A stretch of 64,000 nt of DNA. It comes from Alphaproteobacteria bacterium. GTDB taxonomy: Bacteria; Pseudomonadota; Alphaproteobacteria; Rickettsiales; JADKJE01. The notes under the pieces are model-generated. The model saw nothing but the letters and a program-made list of their open reading frames with translations, was not told the DNA's origin and made no database searches. Of this stretch, positions 9,751-18,161 are shown one piece after another. The stretch spans positions 744,001-808,000 of the forward strand of contig JADKJE010000001.1 of NCBI GenBank assembly GCA_016722515.1. Reading direction: 5' to 3'. The translations under genes were made by a program, and so were the position numbers. Numbering within the stretch: the stretch's first letter is position 1; every line of letters begins with the position of its first letter.

Positions 9751-10425
9751 ATGAATCAACGTGAGGCGCTTTCTTATCTTGAACAACCGCCTGCTTCGGG
9801 CAACAGCCCAAAGCAGCTGATTGTCTTTTTGCATGGAATTGGGGCAGACAAATCCGATCTTTTTCCACTGGCGGATGAATTAGCGCCATTCCTTCCTGAT
9901 GCCCATTTTGTTTCCTACGACGCCCCATTTCCTTATGACCTTGCACCTTATGGCAGACAATGGTTTAGCCTGCAGGATCGATCGGCCGAATCATTGAAAG
10001 CTGGAGCTGCTATTGCTTCGGTAACACTCAAAGCGGCGATTGAATCTAAACTTAAAGAACTCACGTTAACATTTGACGAGGTGGCCATGATTGGCTTTTC
10101 ACAGGGAGGTATGGTTGCTTTATACTGCAGCCTCCGCTGGGAGGAAGGCTGCAAAGGGGTTGTTAGCTATTCTGGAGCCTTGATCGACCCAGCAGGACTC
10201 AAAGATGAAATCCAATCAAAACCAGAAGTATGCCTTATTCATGGTGAAGCAGATGTAGTAGTACCCTTTATCGCATTTGAGGAAGCATACCAGGCTTTGC
10301 AGAACCTTGATGTCCCGGTTCTTGCTTATTCTCAACAGGATTTAGGCCATGGTATTGACCCAGCCGGCCTGCAAATAGGCGCGGCATTCTTGCAACACAC
10401 CTTTGACATTATCAGCGAAAAATAA
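9751..10425 (+). CDS. Phospholipase/carboxylesterase family alpha/beta hydrolase
   Basis: A 224-residue serine hydrolase of the small carboxylesterase/lysophospholipase group (EstB, YpfH and acyl-protein thioesterase relatives). The triad can be placed at Ser117 (GFSQGG), Asp168 (GEADVVVP) and His200 (LGHGID). The oxyanion region FLHGIGADKSDL is also typical. There is no signal peptide, so it is cytosolic. The ATG has AAAGGA upstream. The substrate is not predictable from sequence. It sits alone between the divergent rseP operon and the Rrf2 regulator, on the strand of the latter. Confidence 0.85.
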   Translation: MNQREALSYLEQPPASGNSPKQLIVFLHGIGADKSDLFPLADELAPFLPDAHFVSYDAPFPYDLAPYGRQWFSLQDRSAESLKAGAAIASVTLKAAIESKLKELTLTFDEVAMIGFSQGGMVALYCSLRWEEGCKGVVSYSGALIDPAGLKDEIQSKPEVCLIHGEADVVVPFIAFEEAYQALQNLDVPVLAYSQQDLGHGIDPAGLQIGAAFLQHTFDIISEK

Positions 10426-10445
10426 GGCCAACCGTAAAAACCCTA

Positions 10446-10474
10446 TTGACTTTGTAGAAATTAAACTATATACA
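10446..10474 (+). promoter_or_regulatory. Sigma70-type promoter of the rrf2-cysTWA operon
   Basis: TTGACT (10446-10451) and TATACA (10469-10474) are separated by exactly 17 bases. The predicted transcription start is near 10481, just upstream of the Rrf2 gene. The spacer and flanks are AT-rich and could hold an Rrf2 operator for autoregulation, but no clean palindrome is evident. Confidence 0.6.
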
Positions 10475-10493
10475 TTTTATAGACATTAATTTA

Positions 10494-10937
10494 GTGGGTA
10501 GCCCTTTGTTATCGATGAAAGCAAAATATGCTCTACGTGCGATGATCGTTCTGGCACGGCATGAAAAACGCATGATCCAGATAAAAGTCATTGCCAACGA
10601 GGCGGATGTTCCTCAGAAATTTCTGGAAGCCATTTTGCTTGAGCTTAAGCATCATGGTTTCGTTGATAGTAAACGCGGTATTTTTGGTGGCTATTTTCTT
10701 TCTCGTCCTGCAGCTCTCATCAGCGTAGGCAACCTTGTGCGCGTCATTGATGGGCCGTTGGCCCCTATACGCTGTGCCAGCATAACTGCTTATCAAAAAT
10801 GTGATGATTGCCCGGATGAAAATCTTTGCGAAATCAGAAAAATCATGCTTGAAGTACGCAATGCCATCGCAGGTGTTTTAGATAATAAGACACTGGCTGA
10901 AATGCTTGAAAATCCGTCGATAGGTTCTGGAGTTTAA
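10494..10937 (+). CDS. Rrf2-family transcriptional regulator (IscR/CymR-like)
   Basis: A 147-residue winged-helix regulator. The N-terminal part (MKAKYALRAMIVLARHE) and the recognition region EADVPQKFLEAILLELKHHG are typical of the family. A cluster of four cysteines (about residues 99-116: C, then KCDDC, then C in ENLCEI) could bind an Fe-S cluster, although the spacing differs from IscR. The gene is nine bases upstream of cysT and shares its promoter, so regulation of sulfur uptake is the natural inference. The GTG at 10494 is the longest start; a TTG or the ATG at 10515 are alternatives. Confidence 0.85.
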   Translation: MGSPLLSMKAKYALRAMIVLARHEKRMIQIKVIANEADVPQKFLEAILLELKHHGFVDSKRGIFGGYFLSRPAALISVGNLVRVIDGPLAPIRCASITAYQKCDDCPDENLCEIRKIMLEVRNAIAGVLDNKTLAEMLENPSIGSGV

Positions 10938-10945
10938 GTTTTGCC

Positions 10946-11794
10946 ATGTATAAATATCCCAAAATATCCATCCTTAAACGCCATACAATCGTACCGGGTT
11001 TTGGCCTGACCCTCGGATTAACCTTGACCTATTTATGCCTCATTGTCCTCATACCGTTATCAGGCCTGTTCTTTTCGTCGTTTCATTTAAGTTTTGCGGA
11101 AATGTTTAAAATTGCAACAGATCCCCGTGTGGTGGCTTCTTATAAAGTCACCTTTGGTTGCTCATTCATCGCAGCCCTCATCAATCTTATTCTAGGATTA
11201 ATGCTAGCATGGGTGTTGGTACGATACCAGTTTCCAGGTAAACGTCTGATGGATGCCATGGTCGATTTACCCTTTGCCCTTCCTACAGCCGTTGCTGGAA
11301 TTACCCTTACGGCACTCTATGCGCCCAATGGCTGGATCGGTCAATATTTAGAGCCGCTGGGAATCAAGGTTGCCTTTACGCCGCTGGGAATTATTGCGGC
11401 ACTCATTTTCGTAAGCCTGCCGTTCGTGGTCCGGACCTTGCAGCCCGTCCTTGAAGATCTTGAAGAAGAGGTCGAAGAAGCTGCAGCCTGTTTAGGTGCC
11501 AATCGTTGGCAAACCTTTCGCATGGTGATTTTTCCTTATATCCTCCCTCCCCTGATCACGGGTTTTGCCATGGCTTTTGCCAGGTGCCTGGGAGAATACG
11601 GTTCCGTTATTTTTATTGCTGGCAATATGCCATTTAAATCAGAAATCATTCCGCTTATTATTGTGACCAAGCTTGAACAATATGATTATCAGGGAGCAAC
11701 TACCATCGCGGTTGTTATGTTGCTGGTATCATTTTTGATGCTTTTTGTGATTAATATGCTCCAGAAATGGAGTTCTCGGTACTTAAGTAGGTAA
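10946..11794 (+). CDS. cysT: Sulfate/thiosulfate ABC transporter permease CysT (CysU)
   Basis: An inner-membrane permease with six predicted transmembrane segments. The EAA loop that docks onto the ATPase reads EEAAACLGANRWQTFRMV, and LGEYGSVIFIAGN near the C-terminus is highly characteristic of CysT/CysW. It is the first transporter gene after the Rrf2 regulator and is nine bases upstream of cysW. Molybdate and phosphate permeases are related, but the paired CysT/CysW arrangement with CysA supports sulfate. Confidence 0.9.
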   Translation: MYKYPKISILKRHTIVPGFGLTLGLTLTYLCLIVLIPLSGLFFSSFHLSFAEMFKIATDPRVVASYKVTFGCSFIAALINLILGLMLAWVLVRYQFPGKRLMDAMVDLPFALPTAVAGITLTALYAPNGWIGQYLEPLGIKVAFTPLGIIAALIFVSLPFVVRTLQPVLEDLEEEVEEAAACLGANRWQTFRMVIFPYILPPLITGFAMAFARCLGEYGSVIFIAGNMPFKSEIIPLIIVTKLEQYDYQGATTIAVVMLLVSFLMLFVINMLQKWSSRYLSR

Positions 11795-11802
11795 GGATAA
11801 CC

Positions 11803-12648
11803 ATGTTCAGTAAGCATATGAATCATACCGTAACCGAACCTTTTCTTGTAAGAGCCTTACTCATCGTACTGAGTATTGTTGCCCTGTTTCTTATCATTGG
11901 CATGCCTATTATTGTTGTCTTTACCGAGGCATTCAGCAAGGGCTATCATGCCTATATAGCTGATATCCTTGACCCCTATGCCATCTCTGCCATTAAATTA
12001 ACCTTACTGGTCGTGGCTATCGCTGTACCTTTCAATTTAATATTCGGGGTCGTTGCCAGTTGGGCTATTACCAAGTTTGAATTTGCCGGGAAACATTTTT
12101 TAATCACGTTAATTGATCTTCCTTTTTCGGTGTCTCCTGTTATATCAGGACTTATTTATGTCATTCTTTTTGGTGCCCATTCAATCTTTAGCGACTGGCT
12201 TAGTGAGCATAATTTGCAGATTGTCTTTGCCGTTCCAGGCATTGTGCTTGCCACTATTTTTGTGACGTTTCCTTTTGTTGCTCGTGAAATCATCCCCCTT
12301 ATGCAAGAACAAGGTACTGAAGAAGAAGAAGCCGCCATCCTTCTGGGGGCATCCGGCTTGCAAACCTTCTGGCGTGTAACCCTTCCCAATATCAGTTGGG
12401 CTTTGGTTTACGGAGTGCTCCTGTGTACGGCACGCGCCATGGGCGAGTATGGTGCTGTGTCTGTGGTATCAGGGCATATTAAAGGAGAAACAATGACGAT
12501 TCCTTTACATGTGGAAGTCCTTTATAACGAATATAATTTTACTGCTGCATTTGCAGTTGCCTCTATTTTATCGCTCATGGCATTATTGACCTTGATTGTT
12601 AAATGGATCGTTGAAAAACATTTCCATAGTTCTAACCAATCGACCTAA
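11803..12648 (+). CDS. cysW: Sulfate/thiosulfate ABC transporter permease CysW
   Basis: The second permease of the sulfate importer, homologous to its neighbour. The EAA loop reads EEEEAAILLGASGLQTFWRV, and ARAMGEYGAVSVVSGHIKGE is the diagnostic CysW C-terminal motif. Six transmembrane segments are predicted. The gene lies between cysT and cysA with short gaps on both sides, so the three form one transcript. No periplasmic sulfate-binding protein gene (sbp/cysP) is present in the window. Confidence 0.92.
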   Translation: MFSKHMNHTVTEPFLVRALLIVLSIVALFLIIGMPIIVVFTEAFSKGYHAYIADILDPYAISAIKLTLLVVAIAVPFNLIFGVVASWAITKFEFAGKHFLITLIDLPFSVSPVISGLIYVILFGAHSIFSDWLSEHNLQIVFAVPGIVLATIFVTFPFVAREIIPLMQEQGTEEEEAAILLGASGLQTFWRVTLPNISWALVYGVLLCTARAMGEYGAVSVVSGHIKGETMTIPLHVEVLYNEYNFTAAFAVASILSLMALLTLIVKWIVEKHFHSSNQST

Positions 12649-12665
12649 TCTTACTGGAGACTTCC

Positions 12666-13856
12666 ATGCCCATTCACATTGAAAATGTGTATAAAAAATT
12701 TAGCGGCTTCGTTGCTCTTAATAATGTTAACCTGGATGTTGAATCAGGAGAATTGTTAGCCTTATTAGGCCCTTCAGGTTCTGGAAAAACGACCTTATTG
12801 CGTATTATCGCCGGTCTTGAATCTCCTGATAAAGGGGTCATTTCCTTTGATGGCGAAGAGACACCAACAGGGGATAGCGGTCGCCATGTTGGTTTTGTGT
12901 TTCAGCACTATGCCTTGTTTCGACATATGACTGTTTTTGATAACGTTGCCTTTGGCCTTAATGTCAGAACACGCGATAAACGTTTAGCCAAACACGAAAT
13001 TCGTAACAAAGTGTTTGAATTATTGGCCTTGGTTCACCTCGATGCTTTTCATGACCGTTTTCCCCATGAACTTTCAGGTGGTCAACGGCAGCGCGTGGCG
13101 CTTGCCCGTGCCTTGGCGGTTGAGCCTAAAGTCTTGTTGCTAGACGAACCTTTTGGCGCACTTGATGCCAAAGTACGTAAAGAATTGCGATCCTGGTTAC
13201 GTCGCCTTCATGACGAAATTCAACTCACAAGCATTCTGGTAACGCATGATCAGGAAGAAGCCATGGAAGTTGCCAATCGTGTGGTGGTGATGAATCAAGG
13301 CGGCATAGAACAAGTAGGTTCACCAGAAGAAGTGTACCATCATCCCGTGAATTCATTTATTTATGACTTTCTTGGAAATTATAATGCTTTTGATGGCTGG
13401 CAGGATGACAGTGGCAATGTCCATCTTATCGACTTTGATGTCATAGCCAAACCGTTTAAAAGCCCTTATAACATTCAAGATAAAGGGCTCTTAAGCCGTT
13501 ATCCTGAATTAAAGAAACTGGGTAAAAAAGTCATTCCGAACTTATTTGGTGATGAAAACGACAGCTCCCCTAAGCAATCTGTAAAAAAAGAACCGATCCC
13601 AACAGAAGGCAAGCCTGTTAAACTCTTTGCCCGACCACATGAAATTTTTGTCAATAAAACCATGGATCAGGGTGAGTATATCGAGGCACGTGTTGTTCAC
13701 ATCAACCCAGCAGGTTCGCTGGTTAAAATGGAATTACAGCGTAAAAACCTCCAGGTTATTTATGCCGAAGTTCAAAAAAATGTAGTGGATAAACTAGAAA
13801 TTATCAAAGGTGATTTAATTTATATAAGACCCAAAAATTGGCGCGTCTTTGAGTAG
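12666..13856 (+). CDS. cysA: Sulfate/thiosulfate ABC transporter ATPase CysA with an extended C-terminal insert
   Basis: ATPase that drives the CysTW importer. Walker A GPSGSGKT is at residues 35-42, the ABC signature LSGGQRQRVALARALA and Walker B LLLDEPFGALD follow, and the switch His is in ILVTHDQEEA. Residues from about 245 to 320 form a lysine/proline-rich insert, including KKVIPNLFGDENDSSPK, before the usual CysA regulatory fold resumes at KLFARPHEIFV. The total of 396 residues is longer than the usual ~340-365. The downstream hairpin at 13937-13972 ends the operon. Confidence 0.92.
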   Translation: MPIHIENVYKKFSGFVALNNVNLDVESGELLALLGPSGSGKTTLLRIIAGLESPDKGVISFDGEETPTGDSGRHVGFVFQHYALFRHMTVFDNVAFGLNVRTRDKRLAKHEIRNKVFELLALVHLDAFHDRFPHELSGGQRQRVALARALAVEPKVLLLDEPFGALDAKVRKELRSWLRRLHDEIQLTSILVTHDQEEAMEVANRVVVMNQGGIEQVGSPEEVYHHPVNSFIYDFLGNYNAFDGWQDDSGNVHLIDFDVIAKPFKSPYNIQDKGLLSRYPELKKLGKKVIPNLFGDENDSSPKQSVKKEPIPTEGKPVKLFARPHEIFVNKTMDQGEYIEARVVHINPAGSLVKMELQRKNLQVIYAEVQKNVVDKLEIIKGDLIYIRPKNWRVFE

Positions 13857-13936
13857 CCTAACATTCAATTCATAAACCTAAAAAGAGCCTTTAAAACGAC
13901 TGATCCATAAACACCCAATATCTGCTCTTTCAGGAT

Positions 13937-13972
13937 AAAAAAACTCCCTGCCATCTGGCAGAGAGTTTTTTA
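13937..13972. terminator. Bidirectional intrinsic terminator between cysA and the lytic transglycosylase gene
   Basis: A GC-containing stem (CTGCCA/TGGCAG, extended by ACTC/GAGT after a one-base bulge on each side) is flanked by seven A on the left and six T on the right. It therefore reads as a rho-independent terminator on both strands, fitting the convergent genes on either side. Confidence 0.8.
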
Positions 13973-13992
13973 ACATTAGGATCATGATCGCT

Positions 13993-14598
13993 TTATCTAG
14001 CCATAGCCACTTCGATATTGTTTTTTTGATTTTTAAGACTTTTCCACATAGCAAATACTCTATCGGAATAATCACGACTTCTGGCTGGGGTCGCTGAATG
14101 ATAAAGACCCACCGCTTTTTTCCAGCTATTGACGTCTTTATAACTGTTTTTAAGCATGCGCGCAGAATAAGCGATGTTATAACGCGGCTCGAACATTTGT
14201 GAAATACTCACGAATTCTTTACCATGGTATTTCAGGTTAATTTGCATACAACCTAAATCCATACTGTTGCGGCCAAGCTTACGTTGTTGATTCACAAACT
14301 GGATAGCTTCTTTCTTTGAGTTGAAATAATAGCCTTTTCCATTCACATTAACTGTCCAAGGCCAAGGTGCCATTTTTTGAGTTGCTTCATCAAATTTCCC
14401 CGATTCAACCATCGACACTGAGTTCAATAATTTAGCTGGGATTTGTTGTTTGCTTTCAAAATAATGGAAATAACGTTCGCAAATGTTTCCTTTTGAAGCA
14501 ACCGCATCATCTTTACTGGCCTTTGTTTCATTAGGAACCAACGAAAGACCAACAAGAACCATAAATATAGATATGTATAGTAATGTAATACGCTTCAT
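13993..14598 (-). CDS. Secreted lytic transglycosylase (SLT/VirB1-like)
   Basis: A 201-residue peptidoglycan-cleaving enzyme. A signal peptide (about residues 1-27, ending ETKA) precedes the lysozyme-like domain. The catalytic glutamate is Glu65 in SMVESGKFD; LGCMQINLKYHG and NIAYSARMLK are the other SLT motifs. Small stand-alone transglycosylases of this type (VirB1 relatives) often open the wall for secretion systems, and virB2/virB4 are elsewhere in the window, but a link is speculative. The following 300 bases upstream hold only small overlapping reading frames. Confidence 0.85.
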   Translation of the reverse strand: MKRITLLYISIFMVLVGLSLVPNETKASKDDAVASKGNICERYFHYFESKQQIPAKLLNSVSMVESGKFDEATQKMAPWPWTVNVNGKGYYFNSKKEAIQFVNQQRKLGRNSMDLGCMQINLKYHGKEFVSISQMFEPRYNIAYSARMLKNSYKDVNSWKKAVGLYHSATPARSRDYSDRVFAMWKSLKNQKNNIEVAMAR

Positions 14599-14705
14599 AC
14601 TCCTCCCTACTTTCCATTAAAAAATGAATAGATCAATTATACATGATTTGGTGAAGTATTTTAAGCTATAAATTACACTTTCTACAACTTTTTACCATTG
14701 ACTTA

Positions 14706-14801
14706 TTAGATTGTTATATTATTTTGACAGAGATGTTTTGTCATATAACGATAACAATACCCCGTCATAGCCACCGCTTCTTCAAGCCGGACCTCTATCA
14801 T
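14706..14801 (-). other. Small reading frame, 31 codons, overlapping the next by ATGA
   Basis: Starts with ATG at 14801, overlapping the TGA of the small frame upstream (14798-14875). The peptide begins MIEVRLEEAVAMTG and has normal coding composition, in a GC-richer stretch of an otherwise AT-rich spacer. Joining both frames needs one extra base in the run of five A just before the overlap and would give a single ~56-residue protein. Not recognised; it could also be part of a structured RNA. Confidence 0.25.
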
Positions 14802-14875
14802 TCTTTTTCGCCATAGGAATGGAGTGTGAGCCGCAACTGATTACGGAAGAGCTCTGAACTAACGCTGGTGCTCAT
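14798..14875 (-). other. Small reading frame, 25 codons, upstream partner of the previous entry
   Basis: ATG at 14875, stop at 14798-14800; the peptide begins MSTSVSSELFRNQL. No clear ribosome binding site is visible. It ends in the ATGA overlap with the next small frame, which would fit either coupled translation or a single gene broken by one missing base. The spacer between the transglycosylase gene and tatA (about 320 bases) holds nothing else that I can identify. Confidence 0.22.
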
Positions 14876-14916
14876 GGTCTGTCGTTATTTTGACAGCCAT
14901 ATTTGTTTGTGTAAAA

Positions 14917-15084
14917 CTATTTAGGTTCTTTAGGCGTAACGTCTTTAATATCACCGCCTTCATTAAGCCCATCTTTGAATTTACGGATACCTACTCCCAA
15001 GTCACCCAACACGCGTGGCAGTTTTCCGGCACCAAAAAGAATAAAAATAGCAATAACAAGAAGCAGTAATTTCCAGATACCCAT
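14917..15084 (-). CDS. tatA: Twin-arginine translocase subunit TatA/E
   Basis: A 55-residue protein with one N-terminal transmembrane helix (GIWKLLLLVIAIFILFGAG), the conserved FGAGKLP hinge and an amphipathic helix (GDLGVGIRKFKDGL) followed by a charged tail. The ATG at 15084 is chosen because AAGGAG lies six bases upstream; longer frames lack this. tatB and tatC are not nearby. Short length is typical of TatA in this group. Confidence 0.9.
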   Translation of the reverse strand: MGIWKLLLLVIAIFILFGAGKLPRVLGDLGVGIRKFKDGLNEGGDIKDVTPKEPK

Positions 15085-15124
15085 AAAGGCTCCTTTCAAA
15101 GTTATGTGTTGATTATACTCTTTA

Positions 15125-16396
15125 TTATGCCTTAAGCCAAGTGGGGATATGATCTTTAGCAAATAACTCCTCGTAGGTCTGTCGAGGCCGTATCACATCA
15201 AACGTATCACCTTTTACCATAACTTCAGCTAACAGCGGCCTTGAATTATAGGTTGACCCCATCACCGAACCGTAGGCGCCAGCAGAGCGTATGGCTAATA
15301 AATCGCCTGGATTACAGGTGGGCATAAGTCGTTGCATCGCAAGCACATCGCCGGTTTCACAAATAGGTCCAACGACATCCACGAGATGCTGCACGGTGTT
15401 AGAGCTCGATTGAACCACAGGAATTATATGATGATAGGCATCATATAACGTAGGACGAATCAGGTTATTCATAGCGGCATCTACAATCAGAAAATTTCGG
15501 CTTTCTGTTTTCTTTTCATAAATAACCTGGGTTACCAAAATGCCCGAATTACCCACGATCAAACGACCTGGTTCAAATACTAAGCTACAGCCTAGATCTT
15601 TGGTTGCCTCACTGACGACATCCGCATAATCCTTAGGCGTCGGAGGAATAACCTCTTCATGATAGGGAATTCCAAGACCACCACCTAAATCAAGCCTCGT
15701 AATAATATGTCCCTCGCCTCGTAACATTTTAAGCAGTTCAGCAATTTTGCTGAACGCTTTCCGAAAAGGCTCAAGATCAAGCAATTGTGAACCAATATGC
15801 ATCGAGATAGCACACGGATTAATACCGGGAAGATCCGCCGCCAAACGATAGATATGCTTGGCTCTCTGCCACTCCACTCCAAATTTATGCTCTTTTTTAC
15901 CAGTTGAGATTTTATGGTGAGTTCCTGCATCGATATCAGGATTAAGGCGAATTGCAATGTTCGCGGTCATACCTAATGATTCGGCAACCTGGCTTAAGGT
16001 CCGCAATTCTTCCTCGGATTCGACATTGAATTGAAGGATCCTTTCTGTTAGGGCATACGCCATCTCCTCTGTGGTTTTACCCACACCGGAAAAAACGATT
16101 TTCTTTGGATTGACTCCTGCTATGCGTGCTCGTCTGATTTCTCCACCCGAGACAGCATCGACACCGGCTCCTTCATTGGCTAACAGCTTAATAATAGCAT
16201 TATTATCATTGGCTTTTACCGCATAACACAACATCACGTTCAAAGACGATGGAAACGGCTCCAGAAAAACGCGGTAGTGCCGTTGAATTGTAGCCGATGA
16301 ATAAATATAAACAGGTGTACCCACCTGTTTAACAATGTCGCTTACGGGTACATCTTCAGCGTACAATACCCCATGCTTATAATTAAAATGATCCAT
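15125..16396 (-). CDS. lysA: Diaminopimelate decarboxylase
   Basis: PLP enzyme that converts meso-diaminopimelate to L-lysine, the last step of lysine synthesis. Fold-type III alanine-racemase-like barrel with the PLP lysine at Lys61 (CYAVKANDN), the glycine-rich phosphate loop LDLGGGLGIPY and the C-terminal GPICETGDVLA segment with the substrate-binding Cys/Glu. The protein has 423 residues, the normal length. It follows the LptM-like lipoprotein and argH in an order common in proteobacteria. Its presence indicates retained lysine synthesis. Confidence 0.95.
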   Translation of the reverse strand: MDHFNYKHGVLYAEDVPVSDIVKQVGTPVYIYSSATIQRHYRVFLEPFPSSLNVMLCYAVKANDNNAIIKLLANEGAGVDAVSGGEIRRARIAGVNPKKIVFSGVGKTTEEMAYALTERILQFNVESEEELRTLSQVAESLGMTANIAIRLNPDIDAGTHHKISTGKKEHKFGVEWQRAKHIYRLAADLPGINPCAISMHIGSQLLDLEPFRKAFSKIAELLKMLRGEGHIITRLDLGGGLGIPYHEEVIPPTPKDYADVVSEATKDLGCSLVFEPGRLIVGNSGILVTQVIYEKKTESRNFLIVDAAMNNLIRPTLYDAYHHIIPVVQSSSNTVQHLVDVVGPICETGDVLAMQRLMPTCNPGDLLAIRSAGAYGSVMGSTYNSRPLLAEVMVKGDTFDVIRPRQTYEELFAKDHIPTWLKA

Positions 16397-16411
16397 AACA
16401 ACTACTTTTGA

Positions 16412-16753
16412 TTAATGGGTTTGATTACGCGTATCCTCATCAACGCCAACCGGCGATTCAGAATCACGTTTACCTGAATCCTGAGGATCTGGAACAACCG
16501 CTTGAGGCTCCTGATCTAAACCTTGTACAGGTATTTGATTGGTCGTCTGTTCCTCATGCATCTGGTCAATGATACCAGGATCAGGTGCAGGCGTATCCAC
16601 AATCGGAGAATTTGGCGCTTGATATTCTATCTGAATTTGGTCCTTAGCACGTTTTTTCATCACACGGTCACCATGCACCAAATCGCCACGAAAACCGCAG
16701 GATGTTAGGAACATCCATGATCCCGCACCTATCAGAATACTCTGTTTTATCAT
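16412..16753 (-). CDS. Small lipoprotein, LptM (YifL)-like
   Basis: The N-terminus ends in a lipobox (FLTSCGFRGDL). LptM proteins have just such a Cys-Gly-x-(K/R)-G motif after the signal peptide and are encoded upstream of lysA, as here. LptM stabilises the LptDE lipopolysaccharide translocon. The remainder (residues 25-113) is low-complexity, rich in Pro, Asp, Gln and Glu, and longer than in E. coli. The start ATG overlaps the argH stop (ATGA). Confidence 0.7.
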   Translation of the reverse strand: MIKQSILIGAGSWMFLTSCGFRGDLVHGDRVMKKRAKDQIQIEYQAPNSPIVDTPAPDPGIIDQMHEEQTTNQIPVQGLDQEPQAVVPDPQDSGKRDSESPVGVDEDTRNQTH

Positions 16754-18147
16754 TTCAGATATTCCTTTTGGGCATGGCTAATAGCTTCCTTAACTCTCAA
16801 TGGTGAAGTCCCTCCAAAACTCTGGCGGCTATTAACCGACTTCGACACGGTGAGAACATCAAAAATCGACGCATTAATTCCCGGCTCTACTGACTGAAGC
16901 TCATCAAGCTTCAGTTCATGCAATTCACAGGGTTTTGCTTCGGCAAGCCGGACAATCCTTCCAGTAATGTGATGCGCTTTACGAAAAGGAATGTGTAGAT
17001 TCTGTACCAGCCAATCTGCAAGATCCGTAGCCGTAGCATAACCTTGACCTGCAAGTGCCAGCATCCGGTCTTTATTAATGAACATATCCTTGATCATGCC
17101 TTCCATAGCGGCCAGGCTTAAATGAAGCGTTGCAGCAACATCAAATACAGGTTCTTTATCTTCCTGCATATCTTTGCTATATGTCAGTGGCAGCGCTTTC
17201 ATCACAGTAAGTAATGATAATAACGCGCCATAAACCCTGCCGGTTTTAGCACGCACTAATTCAGCTGCGTCTGGATTACGCTTCTGAGGCATGATCGAAC
17301 TACCTGTCGTAAATGATTCTGATAAGGTAATAAAACGAAAACCTGGGCTGCACCAGAGCACAATCTCTTCAGCAAAACGTGAAAGATGCATAGAAATCAA
17401 GCTGGCAACACTTAAAAATTCAATCGCAAAATCGCGGTCTGATGTTGAATCAAGTGAGTTGCGTGTGGGACCATCAAATCCAAGTAACTCAGCGGTGAGG
17501 TGACGATCAATAGGAAAGGATGTTCCAGCCAGGGCTGCTGCACCAAGCGGACATTCATTCAGGCGTTTTCTTGCATCGGCAACACGACTACGATCCCGTC
17601 TTAACATCTCAACATAGGCAAGTAAGTGATGGCCAAACGTAACAGGTTGCGCTGCTTGAAGATGCGTAAAACCAGGTAAAATAGTTTCTGCATGCTCTGC
17701 CGCCCTTTTTAGTAATGCGCTTTGAACAGCCTTCAAACGTTGATCAAGGGCATCATAGGTATCGCGCACAAATAATTTAAAATCGGTAGCAACTTGATCA
17801 TTTCGTGAACGTGCCGTATGCAGCTTTCCGGCAACATCGCCGATAATTTCCTGCAAACGCGATTCCACATGCATATGGATGTCTTCAAGGCTGGTAGAAA
17901 ATTCCATCTTGCCTTGTTCTATTTCGCTTTCAATACGATGAAGACCGTCGTGAATGGCTTCTTTTTCTGCTTGTGTTAAAATCTGCTGTCTAGCAAGCAT
18001 TTCACTATGCGCCAACGAACCTCGGATATCCTGGCTATAGAGCACATGGTCAAAACTAATGGATTCATTAATATCTTCCATGATCTTAGACGGCCCTTGA
18101 TCATAATGGCCACCCCACATCCTATTAGCCTGTTTTTTAGAAGCCAT
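16750..18147 (-). CDS. argH: Argininosuccinate lyase
   Basis: Splits argininosuccinate to arginine and fumarate. The fumarase/aspartase superfamily signature GSSIMPQKRNPD contains the catalytic serine, and HMHVESRLQEIIG, TARSRNDQ and PGFTHLQAAQPVTFG are the other conserved blocks. The 465-residue length is normal. It lies 14 bases downstream of the ankyrin/SPOR gene and overlaps the lipoprotein gene, so it is in one minus-strand operon ending at lysA or tatA. Confidence 0.96.
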   Translation of the reverse strand: MASKKQANRMWGGHYDQGPSKIMEDINESISFDHVLYSQDIRGSLAHSEMLARQQILTQAEKEAIHDGLHRIESEIEQGKMEFSTSLEDIHMHVESRLQEIIGDVAGKLHTARSRNDQVATDFKLFVRDTYDALDQRLKAVQSALLKRAAEHAETILPGFTHLQAAQPVTFGHHLLAYVEMLRRDRSRVADARKRLNECPLGAAALAGTSFPIDRHLTAELLGFDGPTRNSLDSTSDRDFAIEFLSVASLISMHLSRFAEEIVLWCSPGFRFITLSESFTTGSSIMPQKRNPDAAELVRAKTGRVYGALLSLLTVMKALPLTYSKDMQEDKEPVFDVAATLHLSLAAMEGMIKDMFINKDRMLALAGQGYATATDLADWLVQNLHIPFRKAHHITGRIVRLAEAKPCELHELKLDELQSVEPGINASIFDVLTVSKSVNSRQSFGGTSPLRVKEAISHAQKEYLK

Positions 18148-18161
18148 ACTCTATTTACACC

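Noticed and set aside
14757..14880. 6S or SRP RNA in the GC-richer spacer
   Set aside because: The conserved SRP GGAAGG-type motif is missing and no long closing stem typical of 6S RNA could be traced; overlapping small frames explain it at least as well.
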